From the NCBI GenBank assembly GCA_004380135.1, contig QXCR01000174.1, positions 1-64,000 on the forward strand: 64,000 bases of DNA, read 5' to 3'. Every line of letters starts with the position of its first letter. Positions within the stretch are counted from its first letter, which is position 1. Positions 58,911 to 64,000 of this stretch are shown piece by piece. This DNA is from Stemphylium vesicarium (lineage: Eukaryota; Ascomycota; Dothideomycetes; Pleosporales; Pleosporaceae). A program made the position numbers and the translations under genes. Under the pieces are notes generated by a model. The model was not told where the DNA came from, made no database searches, and saw nothing but the letters and a program-made list of their open reading frames with translations.

Positions 58911-61524
58911 TTAAGCCAGGTAACCAAGCTCATCAGCCTCTAGACGCTCGAGGTACTCCTTCTCCAGCAAAATGTCTATACACTTCTTGATGTCAGGGAC
59001 ACGGGGCATGAAGCGGTTCTTGATCTGCTGGATGGTCTCGGAGACGAGTTGTTGGTGCTTCATCTTCTTTCGTGACTTCATGATGCGCACAATGGCCGAC
59101 TGTTTAAAATATTAGTAATCCATTCAGCAAAAAGGGAAAGAGAAAAAAGGTACATACCTGAATGAGTAGCTTGCGGTCCTCTTCGATAGTCTTATGTGTG
59201 TCCTCCGCCTCGGCCTTTTGCTCAGACTTGATACCAATGTTCAGGTTCATCTTCACCTTCTTGGTTTTGAAGGCGGTGTTGAGCTTGTAGCTGGTACCTG
59301 ACTCAGGCTTGGCACCCTCAGGCTGAGCGAGAAGGACCTTGGCCTTGATGAAGACACCTAAGCTAGGGTCGAGTGTCTCCTTGTTCAGCTTGGTGGACTC
59401 GACAATCTCATCGTAGGTGACGGTGTCGCTGTCGTTGAACAGCAACATGATAGCCATCTGGTATGTGGAGACCTGGAAGGTGGGGGACGTCTTCAGGTTT
59501 GCAACCTTACAGTAGTTGGCCTTGACCTCACCCTTGCACAGTTGCCATAACCACGTCAGCTTACGGCCCTGATGCTTGTGGTTGTAGAAACGCGAGAAAC
59601 GGTCGTAGGTCTGGACGATGAGTTGCGGGGGAGTGAAGGGGGTAGTGGGTGGGTTCAGCGGCCAGAAACCGGTACCAAGGATGTGGTATGATGCGTCTAC
59701 GTTGGTCTTGATATCTGCCTCGTCCAAGTTGTTCGATTGCCACTCCTTGAATGCAGTGTTCAGATCCTTGGAGATTTGCATGTCCTGGAACATGCGCTGG
59801 AGCTTGTTGGTGTATTCGAAACCGCAGGCTTCCTTAAGTTTTGAAATCATGCTGGTCTCAGCATCGTCTGAGGCGGATGTGGTCTGGACGAGACGCTTGG
59901 CCAACATGCGCGAGTAGAACTTCTGGAACACATCCTTGTCCTCAATGTACTTGAAGACAGTCATGATCTGCGTAAGCAGCTTCTCCATGTCGTCTTCTTC
60001 GCTCATCTTGGTATTGGAGCGCTTCAGCAGGGTATCGGTATACTTTGCGAGGAGTTCGGGCGACTTATTGGAGCCTGACTTGCAGATCTTATTCCGGTTG
60101 ACGAACTCACGGCAAGCGTTGTCCAGCGAGCGAACAAATTCAGACTCTCCGTTGAAGGCCTTGTTCACGAGTGCCTGATACTGTGTGTGGACTTCAAGCA
60201 GCGCCTCGACGTAGATCTTGGGCTCCAGGCTATCGCCGTCCTGCGCAATCTTGTCGACTGCTGCGAGACCTGCCTTGCGGACGTGGTTCTCAAAGCGCAG
60301 GCGGAGAGGATCGAGGCCTTCAGGAATACGGGCAAGCAGCTTGTACATGCGTCCAAGGTCCTCCTCCTTGTCGTGGTCGAGCAGAATCTGGAACTCCTCG
60401 CGAAGGGCTTGCGAGTGGTTGGTGATGAGCGACTGTTCGCACGTTCGCATCAACGGAGACATGATCTCGTTGAGTAGGTACAGCGGGACGCGCTCCTTCT
60501 CCTCCTCCAGACGAATCTCAGCCTTCTTCATGTATTCCACCACGCTGTTCTCAGCCAGGAACTGCTTAGATTCGTTGTCGTAGTACTCCGAAGTGGCCTC
60601 TAGGAAGGGCTTCTCAAAGTATTCCTTGTAAACGTCGAGCGTTGACTTTGAGCTGTCGGCCTCGTCCAGACCCAGAGAAACGAAAGAATCCACGACGGAC
60701 TTGATTTGTGACTGCTCGATGGTCTCGCCATTTCGCTGCTTCTCGACGAGCTTGAGGACCGAGCGCATGACGCTCTCTTGACTGCCCTGGAACATGTCCT
60801 CTTTCCAGCGCACCAGATGCAATGTGTAGATGTCGTAGATGTGCTTTTTTCCCTCGTCCATCTCGCGCTTGACCCAATGACGGTTCAAGTAGCGGAATAG
60901 ATGGTTGTTGTACTGGCCAGCCGTCGTGTACCGGTTCCACTCCTTGATGTAGAAGTGGAGGAGCGCCTCGTCAACATGTTGCCGCGACGCTGCTTGTACC
61001 TCTGAGAGATGCTGCTTAAGGTATTCGATCAGATGTTGGTAGAGGTCCTCTCCGAGGAGATGTGCCCCCCCGCGGTTGTTGGCGGCGTGGAACGAGGAGC
61101 CTGCGACAGCCTTCTGGGCGGTACAGAAGTTGTGGATAGCGGTATAGAGGCCCATATATGTCTTCATGTCGACACCTTCGCGCAGGTTGGTCATGATCTT
61201 GTCAACGCCGGCTTCGAGATACTTCCATCTGTGAATTGTTAGCAACTACTCCAGTCCTGCTATGACGTAGATGTTGGTGTGGTTTTGAAGCGACTGATCC
61301 GTTGGTATCCATCCTCGAGTGAGGTTCATAATGGCGATGCGCGTGCTCTGAAGGCCGGACGCCATGTAGCCACACCAGCCGTGAGCGGTCTTACCGCAAG
61401 GTGCCCGGGCTTCGGCGCGGAGTTTGCAGAGGGTTCCTGAAAGGATGCAAGGAAATAAAGCAGACATGACTTACGTAGCGTTGACATCGTCCTTTGCGGG
61501 GACGGGCGGCATAGTAGAGGCCAT
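58911..61524 (-). CDS. CDC53: Cullin-1, SCF ubiquitin-ligase scaffold
   Basis: Three exons on the minus strand: 61524-61475, 61228-59158 and 59099-58911, giving 769 aa, normal for Cul1 (culA in Aspergillus). It bridges Skp1/F-box proteins and the RING protein Rbx1. The N-terminal cullin repeats include [12 protein letters not shown] and [13 protein letters not shown] (Skp1 side). The cullin homology domain begins near residue 430, with [20 protein letters not shown]. The C-terminal winged-helix holds the neddylation site: Lys715 in [15 protein letters not shown]. It ends [10 protein letters not shown], the usual Cul1 tail. Intron 1 is 246 nt, several times longer than the others in the window, but has GTAAGT, CTAAC and CAG and joins [10 protein letters not shown]...NAT to WKYLE exactly as in the family. 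Confidence 0.96.
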
Positions 61525-62445
61525 GTTGGATTCCAACGTCGCGTGCTCTGGGGTACTTTTTGGAGGCGACTTCTTGCGCGTGAGGAGCTTCTTAATGTTC
61601 GGAGCTGCTGTGGCGCAGGCAGGCGAGAGATATCTAGCAAAAGATACAAGCGCGGGCGTGGGTTGAAGCGTCGGTAGTGCGGGAGGCGGTTGTCGGTGTA
61701 GGAAGGCAGTTGCGTGTGGAGAGAGGGTGGAGTGGAGGGGACGTATGGGCGCCGGCGGGGAGAGCGTTCAAGAGGAAGCGAGCGCTCGAATTCCGAATTT
61801 CGGCCGTGTAAGTGCACTTGCCTTCAGGGACAAGTACAGAGGAGGGGAGAAGGTGTAAAGTGAAGGTGCCGGAATGGAGGGGCGACGTCGTTTTGAGAGT
61901 CACTTCCATATGCTCAGTTGTTCAGGCAGCATCCAGCTAGCTTGGACGGCCTTGGCGCTTGCAGGGGTCTCGTTCACGCAGCCTTGCACTAGCTTTCACG
62001 GGCGAGAAGTCACCGGAATCTGATTTCTGCTCGCGCTATTGCACCGGATGTGTCCAGTTACAAAGTCTCGTACTCTCTCATGCATATACAAAGTGTCTCC
62101 ATGGAATTTCTACACTATGCCGTTGGCTGACAAATATGAGTTTATACTGTGCTACTCGTGGCGATCTTGATGGAATCGGTATGGCTGCCTTGAGTACAGA
62201 AGGCTGCAATGGGTAGCCATGGCGGAGATTGTTTAGATTGTAATCGATAGATGCTTCGGGGTCTGCATCCAAGTGAACGTAGCACCTCTGCGACCCTGCC
62301 TCCAAACGATGACGTATTCCCCAGGTCATGAACTGCTCGAGATATCAAGTTACCAAATCAATTTCTTCCGCCCAAACACCATCAGTCCATCTTTCAATTC
62401 CTCAATCACACTCCAAACCAGCCACAAATCAAAAGCACAAACACA
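61525..62445. other. Divergent promoter region of cullin-1 and cupin
   Basis: No gene is supported. Minus frames at 61326-61817 and 61634-61909 overlap the cullin leader and have no recognisable content. Confidence 0.45.
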
Positions 62446-63024
62446 ATGCCATCCCTAAACCTCACACCCCTCCCCTCCCTCCGCCTAAGCACCCACCACA
62501 TCCCCTCCCACTTGCACCTCCCCAACACGACCCCCCACACCCACCCCCTCCTAATCTACCGCTCCGCCTTTCCCCCAAGCACGCCAGCCTCAGCCCTAGA
62601 AGCGCACCTACCCAGCAACAACTTCTCCCCGCAATGGCGCTACACAATGTACCCAACAACACACTACCACTCCACAACGCACGAGTTCCTCTGCATTTTC
62701 TCCGGGCGCGCGCTCCTCCTCTTCGGCGGAGAGCAAAATCCAGGGCGTGTGGAAACGCAGGTTGCGGCGGGGGATGCGGTGCTGGTGCCTGCGGGGGTGG
62801 GACATAGGCTGTTAGAGGATGTAGAGGGGGGTTTTATGATGGTGGGGAGTTATCCGAGGGGTTGCAGTTGGGATATGTGCTATGGGGTGGAAGGGGAGGA
62901 GGGGAAAGCTGAGGCTGCGGCGAAGGTGAAGGGGTTGCAGAGGGATCCGCTGTATGGTGAAGATGGGCCAGCGGTTTGGAGTCGGGAGAGGTTGGAGGAG
63001 TTTTGTAGGCAAAAGGGTTGTTAG
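62446..63024 (+). CDS. Cupin-domain protein, YjlB-like (192 aa)
   Basis: Single exon with ATG at 62446. A single beta-barrel cupin: motif 1 region at about 75-90, THYHSTTHEFLCIFSGRA, with the metal-binding type His and Glu residues, and motif 2 at about 108-125, GDAVLVPAGVGHRLLED, with the third His. The C-terminal segment, VGSYPRGCSWDMCYG, then RDPLYGEDGPAVWSRERL, matches the YjlB-like cupin family found across bacteria and fungi, whose reaction is unknown. There is no signal peptide, so it is cytosolic. The codon choice is C-rich in the first half and G-rich in the second. Confidence 0.85.
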   Translation: MPSLNLTPLPSLRLSTHHIPSHLHLPNTTPHTHPLLIYRSAFPPSTPASALEAHLPSNNFSPQWRYTMYPTTHYHSTTHEFLCIFSGRALLLFGGEQNPGRVETQVAAGDAVLVPAGVGHRLLEDVEGGFMMVGSYPRGCSWDMCYGVEGEEGKAEAAAKVKGLQRDPLYGEDGPAVWSRERLEEFCRQKGC

Positions 63025-63204
63025 TGCATACATTGACTGAGATGGCGCTTATGATGTATATCGCTGTATTGTTCGTAATGCATCCAATCGTACAGATGCT
63101 AGCGTCCTTTCTATGTGTGGTATAGTACAGACAGAGCCTCCAACGCCCGTGCAACATGCTATATCTTAATTCATGAGATCATATTTCGTTTCTGTGAGAT
63201 CCTT

Positions 63205-64000
63205 TCAGTGCTTGGCTGCCTTCTTGGCTTCCTCTTTACCCTCCTCAGCGACGTCTTCGGCTTTCTCGTGGATGGTTTCAAGAATCTCCTCAGGTAGGGT
63301 GTCCTTTGCTCGGGTTCCCGTTCCACCAGCGGCCTTTTCTTGCTCAATCTTCTCCTCAATGCGCTCTTCCTTGGACTTGATCGCACTCTCTACCTGGCCG
63401 ACTGCACGCTCAATCTCAACCTCCATATCGGGCAGATTGAATTGTTCGGCAATGAGTTTGCCGTTCCATCGCTGTAGGACCATGACATCCTCCGTCTCAT
63501 TGTTGGTCTGCTGGTGGACTACGCCCGCGACTTCTTCTGCCTGCTGCGGGGTCGGGCGGGGTGCGGCGCGAGAAAGTGCGCGGGTGGGGTACATGAGACC
63601 GGCTGTGTAGAGCTCGTCGAGGGTCCAGGACGGGTTTGGCTTGGGAAGGTTGTGCTTGAGGAGGAACTCGAGGTGCTTTGAGCCACCGAGCGCCTTCCAA
63701 TGCGACCACGCCCGGTAGAGGACGTAGAAGAAGGGCAGGTTGGGAATGACGGGTACAAGCATAAAGGGGGCGGTGAAGGGCATGATGATGACACTCCAGA
63801 CCAGCTTCCTCCGGTGCATGTTCTGCCGCTCCTTTGCCAGCTTCTCCAACAGACCAGGGACTCTGTCCTGCGGCAGATATTTTCCAGGGAAGAGGACCTC
63901 ATATTTGGTCTTGCCGTCAAGGATATCCTGCCTCCGCTTGGCTGTGAGGGCGGGTATGGTCTTGAGCCCCCATTCCTCGTAGGGTATGCGCCTCAATGCC
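63205..64000 (-). CDS. Mitochondrial K+/H+ exchange-related protein, 5' end beyond window
   Basis: The last 264 codons of a minus-strand gene; the frame is open to the window edge, and the first Met-like codon near the edge is TTG, so the true start lies outside. The block RIPYEEWGLKTIPAL, KLVWSVIIMPFTAPFMLVPV and IPNLPFFYVLYRAWSHWKAL matches the fungal Mit_KHE1 family (yeast YDL183C, Mrs7-related), implicated in K+/H+ exchange across the inner mitochondrial membrane. A hydrophobic segment at the MPFTAPFMLVPVIPNLPFFYVLY region forms one or two membrane passes. The C-terminus is a charged Glu/Lys coiled coil ending AKKAAKH. Confidence 0.9.
   Translation of the reverse strand, partial: ALRRIPYEEWGLKTIPALTAKRRQDILDGKTKYEVLFPGKYLPQDRVPGLLEKLAKERQNMHRRKLVWSVIIMPFTAPFMLVPVIPNLPFFYVLYRAWSHWKALGGSKHLEFLLKHNLPKPNPSWTLDELYTAGLMYPTRALSRAAPRPTPQQAEEVAGVVHQQTNNETEDVMVLQRWNGKLIAEQFNLPDMEVEIERAVGQVESAIKSKEERIEEKIEQEKAAGGTGTRAKDTLPEEILETIHEKAEDVAEEGKEEAKKAAKH

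Noticed and set aside
61246..61467. 73-codon frame within cullin-1 intron 1
   Set aside because: It lies wholly inside an intron with good splice signals, and including it would break the conserved cullin N-terminus.

Overview
The window is nuclear DNA of a filamentous ascomycete, most likely a dothideomycete of the Pleosporales type. The evidence is many short GT-AG introns (about 41-130 nt, most with a CTAAC/CTGAC branch motif), a TGY stress MAP kinase, a group III G-alpha, a three-module CBM18 secreted protein and F-box proteins of the kind common in that class. The species cannot be fixed from sequence alone. About 20 protein genes and one tRNA gene can be supported. Starts and introns were set by hand from reading frame, splice signals and family length; several long open frames begin with TTG, and for those the first in-frame ATG is used.

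Layout. 1-175 is a 50-bp perfect inverted-repeat element. 2.4-16.7 kb holds a small conserved protein, carnitine acetyltransferase with mitochondrial and peroxisomal signals, mitochondrial malate dehydrogenase, an F-box-like protein, an unusual tRNA-Pro gene, a GNAT acetyltransferase, a LSH/Irc5-type SNF2 ATPase and a CBM18 protein. 19.3-23.4 kb holds a secreted heme-thiolate peroxidase and a Prs5-like PRPP synthetase. 23.4-30.3 kb is gene-poor, with only a tiny Cys-rich protein. 30.3-44.6 kb holds a calpain, an SMP/C2 lipid-transfer-like protein, a secreted carboxylesterase, a DenD-like dehydrogenase, Avl9 and Hog1. 47.3-48.6 kb is a group III G-alpha gene, head-to-head with HOG1. 48.6-56.7 kb is mostly noncoding, with one small protein and an inverted repeat made of a gene relic. 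56.7-64 kb holds an F-box protein, cullin-1, a cupin and the 3' part of a mitochondrial K+/H+ exchange-related gene.

The most unusual object is the tRNA-Pro(AGG) gene at 10430-10625 (minus strand). Its acceptor stem and D-arm are split by two sequences with full spliceosomal intron signals (GTAAGC donor, CTAAC branch, CAG acceptor; 49 and 57 nt), in addition to an ordinary 18-nt anticodon-loop intron. Removing all three gives a 72-nt tRNA with a perfect 7-bp acceptor stem. If real, this tRNA needs both the spliceosome and the tRNA endonuclease, and its A box exists only after splicing.

Functionally the genes are mostly housekeeping. Acetyl-carnitine shuttling and malate dehydrogenase lie side by side (C2 and fatty-acid metabolism). 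Hog1 and the G-alpha subunit are divergent signalling neighbours. Cullin-1 and two F-box-type proteins belong to ubiquitin ligation, though nothing shows that they act together.
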